This document shows, piece after piece, positions 52,801-63,630 of a stretch of DNA of 64,000 bases (position 1 is its first letter; each line of letters starts with the position of its first letter). The stretch is taken from assembly GCA_001600555.1 (NCBI GenBank), contig BCKH01000004.1, positions 4,156,083 to 4,220,082 on the forward strand. Direction: 5' to 3'. This stretch comes from Albophoma yamanashiensis (taxonomy: Eukaryota > Ascomycota > Sordariomycetes > Hypocreales > Ophiocordycipitaceae). A program made the translations under genes and the position numbers. The notes under the pieces are model-generated. The model ran no database searches, was not told the origin of the DNA, and saw only the letters and a list, made by a program, of their open reading frames with translations.

Positions 52801-54348
52801 TTTCTGCCAGGCTCGTCGCCGAGCTTCATCCTCAAGAGCAGCAAGAGCGCGCCCAGGGTAGTCGGCCTGCAGGGCCTCGGGGTGCGCGGAATGAGCACCT
52901 TTCACACCGAGGGCTGCGATCGAGGCTTCATCTATGCCGACTCGGACGGGATTGCCAGAGTCACGCAGCTGCCAGAAGCAACCAACTTCACGGACCTAGG
53001 CCTCTCGGTCAAGAAGATCCCGCTAGACTGCGACGTCAGCAGAGTGTCGTATCACCACCCCACGGGCACCTACATCGCAGCGTGCACGATCATGGAGCCC
53101 TTCGAGCTGCCCCGTGACGACGACTACCACAAGGAATGGGCCAAGGAGACGCTGAGCTTCCAGCCGACCATGCCCAAGGGGGTGCTCAAGCTCATCAACC
53201 CGGTGACTTGGACCGTGATCCACACGCTCGAGCTCGAGTCGTGCGAGAGCATCGAGAGCATGAGGACGCTGTACCTCGAGGTCTCGGAGGAGACCAAGGA
53301 GCGGCGGATGCTCGTCGCCGTGGGCACGGCGCTGTCCAAGGGCGAGGACCTGCCGACTAGGGGTCGCGTCCAAGTGTTCGACATTGTCACGGTCATCCCC
53401 GAGCCCGGCCGCCCGGAGACGAACAAGCGACTCAAACTCATCGCCAAGGAGGACATTCCCAGGGGCGGCGTCACGGCGCTCTCGGAGATCGGCGCGCAGG
53501 GCCTCATGCTCGTGGCGCAAGGCCAGAAGTGCATGGTGCGCGGCCTTAAGGAGGACGGCACGCTGCTCCCCGTTGCGTTCCTCGACATGAACTGCCACGT
53601 CGCCAGCGTGCGCGAGCTGCCCGGCACGGGCCTGTGTCTCATCGCCGACTCGTTCAAGGGACTGTGGTTCGCGGGCTACACGGAGGAGCCGTACACGTTC
53701 AAGGTGCTGGGCAAGAGCAGCGGGAACCTGCCGCTGCTGGTGGCCGATTTCCTGCCGGACGGGGAGGACCTGTCGATGGTGGCGGTGGACGCGGATGGCG
53801 ACATGCACATCCTCGAGTTCAACCCCGAGCACCCCAAGAGTCTCCAGGGCCACCTCCTCCTCCACCGCACCACCTTCTCCGTCACCCCCAACCCGCCCAC
53901 CTCGACGCTCCTCCTCCCGCGCACCCTGCCGTCCCCGTCGAGCGCGTCTCGTCACCAGCAGCCCTCCTCCAGCGGGGGCCAGCAGCCGCACATCCTGCTC
54001 CTCGCCTCCCCGTCCGGGCAGCTCTCGGCTCTCACGCCGCTCGCCGAGTCCACGTACCGCCGCCTCCTCTCCGTCACGAACCAGCTGCTCCCGTCGCTCG
54101 TGCCGCACGGGGGCCTCCACGCCCGCGCGTACCGCCAGCCCGACGCGCACGGCAGGGGCGCCGTCGGCGTCGAGACGGCCGCGAGCTCGGGCCGCGCGGT
54201 CGTCGACGGCGCCGTGCTGGCTCGGTGGAGCGAGCTCGGCGCGGCCAAGAGGAGCGAGGTGGCGAGCAAGGGCGGCTACGACGCTGTCGCGGACCTGAGG
54301 GGGGATCTGGAGGCGGTGCTGGGGTGGAATGGCATGGCGTACCTTTAG
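49862..54348 (+). CDS. cft1: Cleavage and polyadenylation factor subunit CFT1 (CPSF160)
   Basis: Four exons (49862..51938, 51993..52309, 52359..52532, 52585..54348; introns of 54, 49 and 52 bp with GTGAGT donors) encode 1443 aa. CFT1 is the large beta-propeller scaffold of CPF/CPSF and helps to recognise the AAUAAA region in pre-mRNA 3' processing in the nucleus. Recognition rests on the opening MQVYTELAAPSAVSH, NNLVVAKGSLLQVF-like strand, SIHYYEKDELQG and SRCAALKFGTRNLAILPF. An acidic run of Asp and Glu (about residues 475-500) separates the propellers. The CPSF_A C-terminal region contains TEEPYTFKVLGKSSGN and LLVADFLPDG. The extreme C-terminus ends VLGWNGMAYL, typical of fungal CFT1. The third-position GC is much higher in exon 4. 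Confidence 0.96.
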
Positions 54349-54702
54349 GTTTGGCGTGGACTGGGCATGGGATATTAGACTTGGGGGCGCAGTCGCTGGG
54401 TCATGTTTGAGTACTAGAGGCACTCGTCATGGGGTAGTCGTTAAAAGTATGGAAAGTATGGAATGACTACCAACGATGTGTTATACACGTCCCGTGTCTA
54501 ATCCTTGCAGGTTCGCCAAAACGTTTTCTGCCACCACTTGATATCATCAGTGTTCCTGAGCCATTCTTATCCGTACGATTCATTAGTCCCTGAACCATTC
54601 AAATCCGTGACGATTCATCAGCCCATAGCCATGTACCGCGTCCAAGGGTACGAACGCCCAAACTCCCAAAACTCCCAAAAAATTGATTCATGTGAAGCGC
54701 CG
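54349..54702. other. Intergenic region between convergent CFT1 and Pal1-family genes
   Basis: It holds the 3' ends of two convergent genes. I see no other feature. Confidence 0.45.
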
Positions 54703-56712
54703 TTACTCGTCGGCAGAAGACCTCTTCCGGCGCAGGCTGCCGAACCGGCGCTTAAGGCCGTCGCTGATCTTCTTGCCTGCCGAGGGGCTGCGCTGCAGGT
54801 CGCTGCTCGAGGTGGCCTCGGCGGCGTTGCTGACGCTGCGCTGGCGCGCGACGGGGGAGAGCTTGGCGCCATTGACGCTGGGCTGCATCTCGTAGGCGTC
54901 GACGCCAGACTCACTAAGATGGGCGCGGTGTTTTCTGGCCTTGAGATCCCGCTCGATGGTGAAGGATGGTTCGCCCTTGCCCTTGAGGTCGTCTGGGTGG
55001 TACAGCTGCGGCAGAGGTAAGCATGCTGTGCGAGCACTGTTGAGAGGGGAGCAATGATGGGGACGTACAACGCCGGGCCAGCGCTTATAGGCCCCGCCGT
55101 CCGCGTCCGGTTCCCGCATAAGGTCGGCGCCTTCGGCGTAGCTCATGATGTTGCCGTCCATGTCTGTCTCGCCGGAGGGAATGGCGGCGGTGCCCTGCAG
55201 CGGGACATGGTGCCGCAGCGAGTCGATTATGTTCTCTCGGGGCGTGGCTCGCAGGGCTTCGAGGTTGGACTCGCGGACGGCCGCGACGGGGGAGTACTTC
55301 TGGTCGAGATTGCGGCTGGTGAGGGTAGCATCGTAGGGCCCGCCGTGGTGGTAGGCGCCGCCAATGGTGTCGAGCGCGTCAATTGTGTCCGTCTCCGAGA
55401 GGCGCTTGCGATGGCGGTGGGGGCGCCGGTCGGCGGCGCGATTGTCGGCCTTGAGCATGTCGAGCGGGCGGTGGGACATGTCGCCGGGGAAGCGCTGGCT
55501 GAGCGAGCGCTGGCGATAGAGGCCGGAGTCGTTGACGCTGCTGCGAGGGCGCTGGGCGTGCTGCAGCGACAGATAGGCCGGATCGGGATCGCCCCAGGGA
55601 GAGGGAGTGCTGACGACAGGGACGCTGGGGTAGCGACGGTGCGAGTGCTGAAGGCGGTGCTGGTGCTGGTGCTTAAGCTGCTGGTGCTGCTGCTGCGCTT
55701 TGATGGGGGTCGGAAGCCGGGAAGCACGGTCTCGCTGGTGTTGATGATGATGGTGGTGGTGGAGAGGCAGAGTTGCCTGTTCATGGTCCGCGTCGAGCAG
55801 GAGATGTTCGGACTTGGATGACGTAGCGTTGGCTGCGCCTGCCCCAGCAAGCGGGCCCGGGTGCGGGTGGTGCTGCAGGTGCAGGTGGAAACGATTGCGG
55901 GGGGGGCTTTCCGAAGACGGTGGCGTGACATACGAGTACGAGCCGCTGCGCGGCGCGCCGCAACGCGTCCAATTGCCGTCGTCAGCGTCGTCACTACCGT
56001 CGTCGCCCGCGTGCTTGGCCGCTTGCGCCACCCATGCCTTCGTCCTCTCGTACGCCCCAAGCCCGTACGTCGGGGGCGCGAAGGCGGCCGCTGCCTCGGT
56101 GGCCGCCCGGTACTGGTTGACGTGGGACGCGCCCGGACCCGTCTCCTGGCTCGGCTCCGGCGCCGTCAGCGGGTCGAGGATGTAGCGCCGTGCCTGTGCG
56201 TGTTCTTCTGTCAGCGGCTGCGACAAGACGAGGGCTGCTATAAAAAAAAGACAAAACAAGAGTTCAAGGGAGGTTCGGGAGCCCGACGCCTTGGCAGCCC
56301 GAAGCTTGAGGGCTGTCGTCGCGCCCTGGGACAAGCTTTCCGCGGTCCACTCCGCGCCAGCCGAAGGGGTGGGTGACGCAACGCGCAACGGGTTTGGACC
56401 CTTTGGATTCTTTTTTGGCTCGCCCTCGCGTGGCCGCGCCGCGCGAGGTGCCGGCAGCATCGGATGGTCTGAGCCTCATCTGATGGGCGGGGCCGTGGTG
56501 ACGCGGGAAAATTGGGGCGCGACTAGGGACGATGGGCATGGAATCATGGGTGAGCCTGCGCTTGCGGGCTCCTCCATGGATGCCGACGCGGCAGGTGGAA
56601 TCATGAATTCAAGAAAGGTGCGAGAATGAAAAGAAAGATGCGAGCGACTTACCCAGTCCTTGTCGTAGTGTTCGTCGTCGTGGATTGCGATTGTCGGTGC
56701 GTCGACTCTCAT
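54703..56712 (-). CDS. Pal1-family cell morphology protein
   Basis: Three exons (56712..56653, 56217..55069, 55005..54703) encode 503 aa. Exon 1 is a 20-residue leader, MRVDAPTIAIHDDEHYDKDW, followed by a 435-bp intron, long for this genome. Pal1-type features are PPTYGLGAYERTKAWV, the DTIDALDTIGGAYHHGGPYD motif and the FTIERDLKARKHR segment. The middle is disordered, with His runs and Gln/His-rich tracts (about residues 175-225). The C-terminus is basic and Ser-rich (KRRFGSLRRKRSSADE). Fission-yeast Pal1 is a membrane-associated protein at growing tips and septa linked to endocytosis. A similar role is inferred here. The second intron (63 bp) is in frame and has no stop codon, so retention would add 21 residues. 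Confidence 0.75.
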
Positions 56713-59488
56713 GTTGGGGTCGGGGGTGCAAGAGGAGTTCTGTAGGTGTCGGGTGCCGCGTCTCGCGCGATACGCCTCAAGACAAGGCTACGAGATTTGT
56801 TTCGATGCGAGATAAAAGCGTCGATGCTGGTCGTCAGCTCAATTTCGTAGATTGCAGCAGTAAAATATTCTCGTCCGTCCTACGACTCTTCGTCCAGAGG
56901 GGAGTGCTGCATCCTTATATATATGAGCATCCATCACAAGCTTCCACTATAGCCACCCACAAACCTAAACCGCCCAATCTCAGAGCTTCCTGGCCCCCGG
57001 GCGCCTGCCACACAGAGCAGCTGCCGCCCACGACGGGCCAAGACCCTGGGACCCCTTAGCCTAGATGCGCCGACAGCCTGTACGTGCCTAATTGGGCAAT
57101 TGGGGCGGCGTCACCGCATCTGCGGGGCGCGGGCTGGGTGGTCAGGTGAGGTTTACGCGGTCGAGGCAGACGCCTCTCGACGCCTTGGGGCTTTGGCTTC
57201 GGGCCCACCTGGATCTGGTGGCTCGTGGGTTTGGAGATGCGCTCGCGAGGCTGCGATGGCTGTGTGAGTCCGGGATTTGGAATGAGGGCATGCAATGTCA
57301 CTGTTTCTATCATGTCTTACACCGTGTAATACGCTGGGGATCACGACCACGTCCTAATATCCCATCTTGCCCATGTAGACGCTCGACACGCTCGGCAAGG
57401 GTGTCCAGCAGCCATGCATGCAGCTGGTTTCCTGCAGTCACTTCACCTGCACACCCTAAACCCCATCCTTGGACAAACTAAAGTTCCCGTCCGACAGTCT
57501 CGCGGCCATCGCAAGTCCTCCGTCATCCAGCTCGAACTCAAACTTCATCGGCGCCGCCTCCACCGCCCTAGGCTCCTCGTCGGCGCTGCCGATTGCGGGT
57601 GACGTGATTCCTAAGCAGGGCCAGGCGGTCAGACTTAGACACCTTGGCGATGAGTATGCGTGCTCGCCTACTGCTTCGGGGGTGCCGCTCTTAATCAACA
57701 CGTCGAGGATAGGCGTGGGGAAGCCGTCTGCAGCGGATCTCCCGAGGCCGGCCTGTGCATGACAGGAACAGAGAATCTTTAAGTATCGAGCCACGTAACA
57801 GAACGGCAACCCGACTTACGAGTACTACCCCGACTTACTACCCCGACTTGATACCGCAGGGTTATTAGAAGTATTTTTTTCATCCGTGGCGAAGCAAGTT
57901 GCATGGAATATGTATGAACGTCTGCGGGGGACTAAGACCCCTGAGAGAGCCTGCTTCAATGTAGAGTTCGTGTTCGCCCCCGATTCCCAATGAAGCAGCA
58001 GCGCACGTCAGCTTTCAGTAGAGTAGAGAAGCCAAACGACCCAGTATGCGAAAGGTTGTTCAGTCCCACTTTGGAGCCGTACACGAAGAAATAAAAAAAC
58101 ACTTGCTGAGATATGGGCAGCGAAGTCTCTTGAGAGTTCATACGGGTCAAGATATCCAGGTCTCCCAATCCTGCCTAGAGGCCGACGTCAGACGGAGAGC
58201 TGCTTGGGATAGGATACGCGGCGTACTCGAAATCGCGCGTACTTACTGCAGCGCAGCCTGTCAACGCTAGGTTGCGACACCAGGAGATCGAGCCGAGCAG
58301 CGAGTGACTAGACGCAGTCCAATATGAACCATTCAATGTTTGTCATGCCAGCTTCTCCGCCCGACGGCAGCATGAGAAGGACTTCCAATAGCTTTCTGCC
58401 AGCCACAGCCCTTTCTCTAATAGGTCAGTGCAGCGGTACAGCTTCGTTGTCAGTAAACCCGCCATACGGCATTTTCTTTGAGTCGCGAGTCAGCAACGAG
58501 CCGAATTCTGTCTAATGTCGAAGGACTCAATGCAAGGGCATTTTCACAAGAAACGCTTGAAGCATGTCAGGAGGTGCGAGGCGGTCACCTGCCATCCGCT
58601 CGCCCGCAAGCCTAGTGAAAAGACAGCCCAGCCGCTCTTGGAGAGCTGCAGTGCTGGAAGACGCCACGCTGCGGGATTATCCTCGTGCGGAAATCTTCAA
58701 CAGGTCGGAGGCATGTTTGCGAAGCAAAACCCGATTGCTGAATGGATCACAGGAGTTCACGATGTTATCCAAGTCGACCTCCAAGGGAGAGTTGACATTC
58801 ATGCCTCATCAGTGGCCAGGTCTTCTGTAGTCCGGAAATCCTCTTCAGTGAAGCCCGATCTACTGGTCCTCAGTCCTTGCAGCTCCTACGGAACATTCCT
58901 CTACTCAGTGCAGTGACCAGCCCCGATCAGTCTGGTCTCGCGCCATCGAGAGAGCGGAATTACGCATGTCTTGCTCAGTCGCAGGCACCGATATCACGAA
59001 TTCGAGACTCGGGTCCTGTCGCATGGAGCCCTAGCCCAAGCACAGTTTTGACAATCTTGAGAAAATGTGGCTGCCGCCCACCTTCCTGCAGGAAACTGTC
59101 CACGTCGACCAAGTCTGTCATGGCGCGAGGCGAAGGGAGAATTGATGCGTCGTTTCTGCTGGGTCTCTGGCGTTGGTTGCGCCCGTGCTGTGACAGTGAT
59201 ACCGTTCTTGGTGGCTGACTGAGCACTCTGCTGCTCCACCGCAGCAGGGGACAAATGGCAGGCGGCAGGAGCCGGCGGGTCCCCCTTCAACCTCGCGTCG
59301 TCACTAATACAAGGCACGTTGGCTGCCGCTCTTTTGACGTCCGACGCTGGCCGGCCGTACCGCTGCGGGCGACAAATCTGGATGCCGTCCCTCCTGATAT
59401 GAATAAACAATGAATCATATGTCATTCCCTTAATCCACGAGCGCAGGACCCGACCCGACGCGAATGGAGTGAGCATCGCACCGTCCCC
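56713..59488. other. Long intergenic region with unassigned open frames
   Basis: About 2.8 kb without a supported gene. The left part is the Pal1-family promoter. A 118-codon minus-strand frame at 57456-57809 and a plus-strand frame at 58515-58916 are open but have no recognisable motif, signal or splice partner. They may be gene relics. Around 58.0-58.2 kb the composition is AT-rich. Confidence 0.4.
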
Positions 59489-60466
59489 ATGGCTCTCGTC
59501 AACTACTCGTCCTCGTCAGCTGCTGAATCCGATCAAGATGACGAGGCGCGACACCCGCCCGGAAAACGTCGCAAAGACGACAGCGCCGCTTCTGCAAGGG
59601 GGCCGAACGCCACTGCTGCATCGGACATGCCGCCGCTGCCGTCGTCCTTTCACGATCTGTACGCATCCACGGTGCGGCACAGCGTCGTCGACGACCCCAG
59701 TTTGCACCAAGGTCGCAAGAGGCAGAACCCGCATGTCCCAGGAAACTGGCCCTCGCACCTTTACGTCGAGTGTAGGTTCGTCTGCCTGTGAGTTTCCGGG
59801 ACGGGGCTGACCGTTGCAGGGCATCCCACGACGGAGCAGCATGCGGCGCTGGAGCAGCTTGTCGAGCGAGTAGAGGAGGAGCTTGATGACGGCGTCAAGC
59901 TGCACAACTTCCTGACCAGCGACCTAGGCGCGCCGCTGCCGCTCCACATCAGCCTGTCTCGTCCGTTGAGCCTCCCTACGGCCGACAAGGACGCGTTCCT
60001 TGACAAGGCCACTCACGCGATCCGCAACGGCGGCACGGATGCCTTTGCCGTGCATCCCGCCCAGCTGGCTTGGTACAGATCCCCCGACTCAGAGCGGACG
60101 TTTCTCATTCTGCGCGTCGCGGCGACGACCAACGGCGGGAAGGACGACGCGGGGCAGACCAACGCCGAGCTCACGGCGCTGCTGACGCGATGCAACGCCG
60201 TGGCGACGTTCTTCGACCAGCCGGCATTGTACCAGGGGAACCGCAGCGAGGGAGTCGGCTCGGCCTTTCACGTCTCCATCGCATGGACGTTTGGGCTACC
60301 GGACGGCGAGGCGTCGCTTCGGGCGCTCAGGCTATTTGACGGGACGCAGTTCCGGGACGTGCGGGCGTGGCAGATTGAGGTCTCGGGCGTCAAGGCAAAG
60401 ATTGGCAATGTAGTGAGCCACGTCCCGCTGAGGGGCGGGAAGGGCAGGTCTTTGTACGAGCGATGA
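59489..60466 (+). CDS. usb1: U6 snRNA phosphodiesterase Usb1
   Basis: Two exons (59489..59771 and 59820..60466, 48-bp intron, GTAGGT..TGCAG) encode 309 aa. Usb1/Mpn1 trims the oligo-U tail of U6 snRNA and leaves a protected 3' end, in the nucleus. It belongs to the 2H phosphoesterase superfamily. The two catalytic tetrapeptides HISLS (in PLHISLSRPL) and HVSIA (in AFHVSIAWTFG) are present, about 137 residues apart. The N-terminal 50 residues are acidic, Ser-rich and basic in turn, including a PPGKRRKDD stretch that may serve as a nuclear signal. The splice junction rebuilds VEWHPTTEQ. The length agrees with fungal orthologues. Confidence 0.95.
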
Positions 60467-61533
60467 TGCGGGTCTGTCTGGTGGTGAAATATCGCCGAGA
60501 CCAACAATGCCTAGAATGCCTCTAATTATCCGACGTTGCAAAGGCGGTCAAGCACCAGCGTAGCATTGACCTCGTAGCATTGCCGACGGCATATCGTGTT
60601 CGATGATGTAATAGCCAAGTGCTCAGAGCCGGATGAGATTGATTGTCATGCACAATGCGTGGATCTGCAGACCGTGGTTGCCAGTGCCACGTGCGGGTCA
60701 GCAGCCGAGAAGCCAGCGTCGCCAACACTGGGCCGCGATCCGCCTCTTCAGCCGCTGATCCACGCCTCTGCTATTTGATGGCACGGGGTCACACCGTATC
60801 AATTGGACTGCAGCCGCTCTCTTGATCCAGCGCAGGTGCAGAGTCGAGCCGCCGTGGCGATCGCGGATGGGGTAGAGGTAGGTACTTTGAGGTTATCAAC
60901 GGCGCCCAACAACAGCCGGCAGTGGACCCCTGGGCAGCCAGTGCCCTAGAGGGCGCTGGCGGCGGGCGGGGAACCTGACCGGGTACCTTTTTTAAGTGGG
61001 TGCGTGCTGGCAGTTTGTTTACATTCATGCTGGAAGCTCGTCCTGTCCCACTAGCAATTCCATTCCCCGCCCTCCTGTTTCTCCTCCCCGCCGAGTCCTT
61101 TTCCTTCTATTATTACCTACCACCGCTGCATGGTGTGCGTCCTCGTCACCCACGTCTTCACTTAACTTCACTTCCCTTTCGCTTCTTTTCTGCGCGCTGC
61201 CGCCGCGGCCCTGATCGCTCATTGCCCATTGCCCATTGCCTCGCAGGCCCTTGCTCCCGGATCGGAATCGCACACGGCCGATTGGTGAAGCAGGACGGGA
61301 CCCCCGCCTCGGCTGTTGACGACTGTCGCTACGTTGCCAAACGGTGGCCTCGTCGAGCCTCGTACACGCATCTAAGGCGCCGCACGCACTGCCGAACCTC
61401 GATCAATACCCGCCGCGTCCTCGCGAGATTCAGCCGAAGCCTCTCCTTCGGCGGCAGCGAGACCATCGTCAGCGGCTCGCGCGCATTCGCGGACGGACGG
61501 ACGAGCGAAAGAAAGAAGCGGCAGCGGGGAAAA
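60467..61533. promoter_or_regulatory. Intergenic region upstream of CKS1
   Basis: It contains the USB1 3' end and the CKS1 promoter and leader. The plus strand is pyrimidine-rich from about 61020 to 61220, as in many fungal promoters. No separate gene is recognised. Frames that run into CKS1 exon 1 from 61000 are treated as leader. Confidence 0.45.
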
Positions 61534-62047
61534 ATGGATATCGACATCACCCGCCGGAACAAGGTCCCCCGCCCGCTCTCGGACACGGAGCGGGTGCGAC
61601 TTGAGGAGTTCATCGACTCGATTCACTACTCTTCCAGGTAAGACGGACCGAGCGGGCAACAAACAGAGAAGCCTCTGTTGACACCTGCCAGATACTCGGA
61701 CAGCGAATACGAGTACCGGCACGTACAGCTTCCCAAGGCGATGCTCAAGGCCATTCCCAAAGACTACCACGACACGTCCAAGGGCACACTGAAGCTGCTC
61801 TGGGAGGAGGAGTGGCGGGCCATCGGCATAACTCAGGTGCGTGTCCCCGGAAAGGATGCGATGAAACACAGGGCATAATGAGGCTGACTGGGGTGCCGCA
61901 GAGTCTTGGTTGGGAACATTACGAGGTTCACGAGCCGGAGCCGCACATTCTCCTCTTCAAGTACGTTGTCGCTCCCCGCTTGGCCGGCGTGCTACGTCAC
62001 TGACTCTGGCAATTAGGCGACCGCTCAACTACCAGCCGCCGCAGTGA
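61534..62047 (+). CDS. cks1: Cyclin-dependent kinase regulatory subunit (Cks1/Suc1)
   Basis: Four exons (61534..61637, 61692..61836, 61902..61960, 62017..62047) encode 112 aa. Introns are 54, 65 and 56 bp and all keep frame. Cks1 binds the cyclin-dependent kinase and its phosphorylated substrates to drive cell-cycle transitions and proteolysis. The family core is complete: YSDSEYEYRHVQLPKAMLK, then LWEEEWRAIGITQSLGWEHY, with the hinge HEPEPHILLFKRPLNY that allows strand exchange. The protein starts with MDIDITRRNKVPRPLSD and ends only a few residues after the core (QPPQ). Three introns in a gene this small is typical for this family in filamentous fungi. The two 5' ATG-containing frames upstream are not used. 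Confidence 0.97.
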
Positions 62048-63180
62048 GCGCCAGATCCGGGTCGAAGGCCAAAAGGCCGTGTACAATAGTCCCGAGTCGT
62101 CGCATTGGGGCATCCTGCATGTACGGTTCTTGTTTTTCACGCCCTCTCACGATATTACGGTCTTCACATACGATATACTTGGGGTCGGTTCGATGGTAGC
62201 ATCACTAGCACGGCCCGCGGATGCGCTGCTCTCGCCATCCGTTGGGTCTGTTTCGCCGACCGGGTGGAAGTGACGCCCGGGTCTCTGGCAGGGCGTCGGT
62301 GTGGACGAGCTGGTGCGCCGCTGGATGGGTGTTCTCGGTTTGGATCCTCGGGCGACGGTGCGGCCGGCGAAGCTCGAGTGAATCCTCGGAACTCGGCGGC
62401 AGGTCGATAGTTCGGGGGTGGGCGTAGCCGCCGAGCAGAGCATGTAGGCGTTGGGTTAGCCTTGGTAGATGGAATCAAGCACAGTCCGAGTGCCCGAGAC
62501 GGTGTCAGGTGTTTGCTACGGATACGTTGTCGGTGAATCGGCCGACGCGGGCCGTTATGTGCTCGCGGGCGCGGCCGGTGGCGCGTGTCTCGCACGGGCT
62601 CGGAACGCAGTGAGGGTTCGACGGGGCCTTATACGTGAGCAGGCAGCTCGAAGGCCTGCTCGCCGCCGTGAGGCCACCTCGAGCGCGGGTGCCGGGCCAC
62701 ACGGGTGGCGTCACCGGACGGCGACTCTCACGCCACGGCACGCCACAAGCTTTAAATGTAGAGTGCCAGCGTCACTGGCACGTATTCAGACCTGTGTTCC
62801 AGGGCGCCTGGGCCGATGCTGGCTGGAGTCCCTCGTGTGACCGGCAGCGGGATCGTCTCTCGAGCTGTTGGGCCCCCGAATCGGAAGGTGTTTGGTGGGA
62901 TGGAGCCATGAGCCTAACTCAACGGAGGAGTGGCCTGATGCTGGCCCTTGTCGTCGGCCTGTCTCGCTTAGGGGCGCCGTACCTGCGAGTGAGTCCAGAG
63001 ACAGGATCGCAGAGCGCGCGCGGTGCCGGCGACGAGAATGCGCCGATTCGCTCGAAGCGGAGCAGATGCGCCCAGGAGGTCAGCGCGGTGCGGTGCGGGT
63101 GGGCGTCGCCGGTACTCATCTCGAGTAATGTCAGGTCACTGTGAGACGCCGTTGCAGACGGTACGCTAAGGTACCTCGTC

Positions 63181-63187
63181 CAGCGTG
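63181..63187 (+). promoter_or_regulatory. CAGCGTG unfolded-protein-response core, distal
   Basis: An exact match to the yeast UPRE core bound by Hac1, 450 bp upstream of the ERO1 start codon. It is the outer of two copies. Confidence 0.5.
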
Positions 63188-63368
63188 GGGGGGCGTACTG
63201 TGGCCACCTTTCAACATTTAGCGGCCCCTCGAAACCTTCCGGCGCGTTTCTTTTGCTCTTCTAGCGAGCGGAACCGCCGAGGCCCGCCCATCCGCCATAC
63301 GTGGTCACTGGCACCTGCAGCGTCACATAAACCCGGGTCTGCCGTCGCCCTGATTTCTCAGCATTCGC

Positions 63369-63375
63369 CAGCGTG
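63369..63375 (+). promoter_or_regulatory. CAGCGTG unfolded-protein-response core, proximal
   Basis: A second exact CAGCGTG, 262 bp upstream of the ERO1 start codon. ERO1 is a classic target of the Hac1/HacA pathway, so the placement is meaningful. Confidence 0.55.
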
Positions 63376-63630
63376 GCATCCCTTCCTTTGCGCTCTCTTG
63401 CAACGTACGCTTCAAGACATTGTGTCTCACCGGTCCTTGAGACGTTTGCTGCGACGGCGCATCGACTGCCTTGCCGTACTGTTTAAAGTACGCTTGCACC
63501 TGATCGGACCATCGGCCTGGCCCGCACTCGCCGCCGTGCCACCGCAACGGTCCCGCTGCTACTGCGGCTCGACGAAGAACGATTAACGTTTCGGCCAGCA
63601 CATCCGCAACGGTTTCAGTCAACCACCAGC

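Larger units (their letters stand above)
62048..63630. promoter_or_regulatory. Intergenic region upstream of ERO1
   Basis: About 1.6 kb between CKS1 and ERO1 with no recognised gene. Frames of 80-170 codons occur on both strands without motifs. The last 450 bp contain the two CAGCGTG elements annotated separately. Confidence 0.45.

Noticed and set aside
53023..54423. A 466-codon minus-strand frame opposite the last CFT1 exon
   Set aside because: It is a high-GC antisense shadow; CFT1 is unmistakable on the plus strand.
57456..57809. A 117-aa minus-strand frame
   Set aside because: It is open but has no signal peptide, domain or splice partner that I can recognise. It could be a relic, but I cannot support a gene call.
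58324..58916. Two consecutive plus-strand frames ending at 58515 and 58916
   Set aside because: They change frame, have unremarkable composition and lack recognisable motifs. A pseudogene is possible but not demonstrable.
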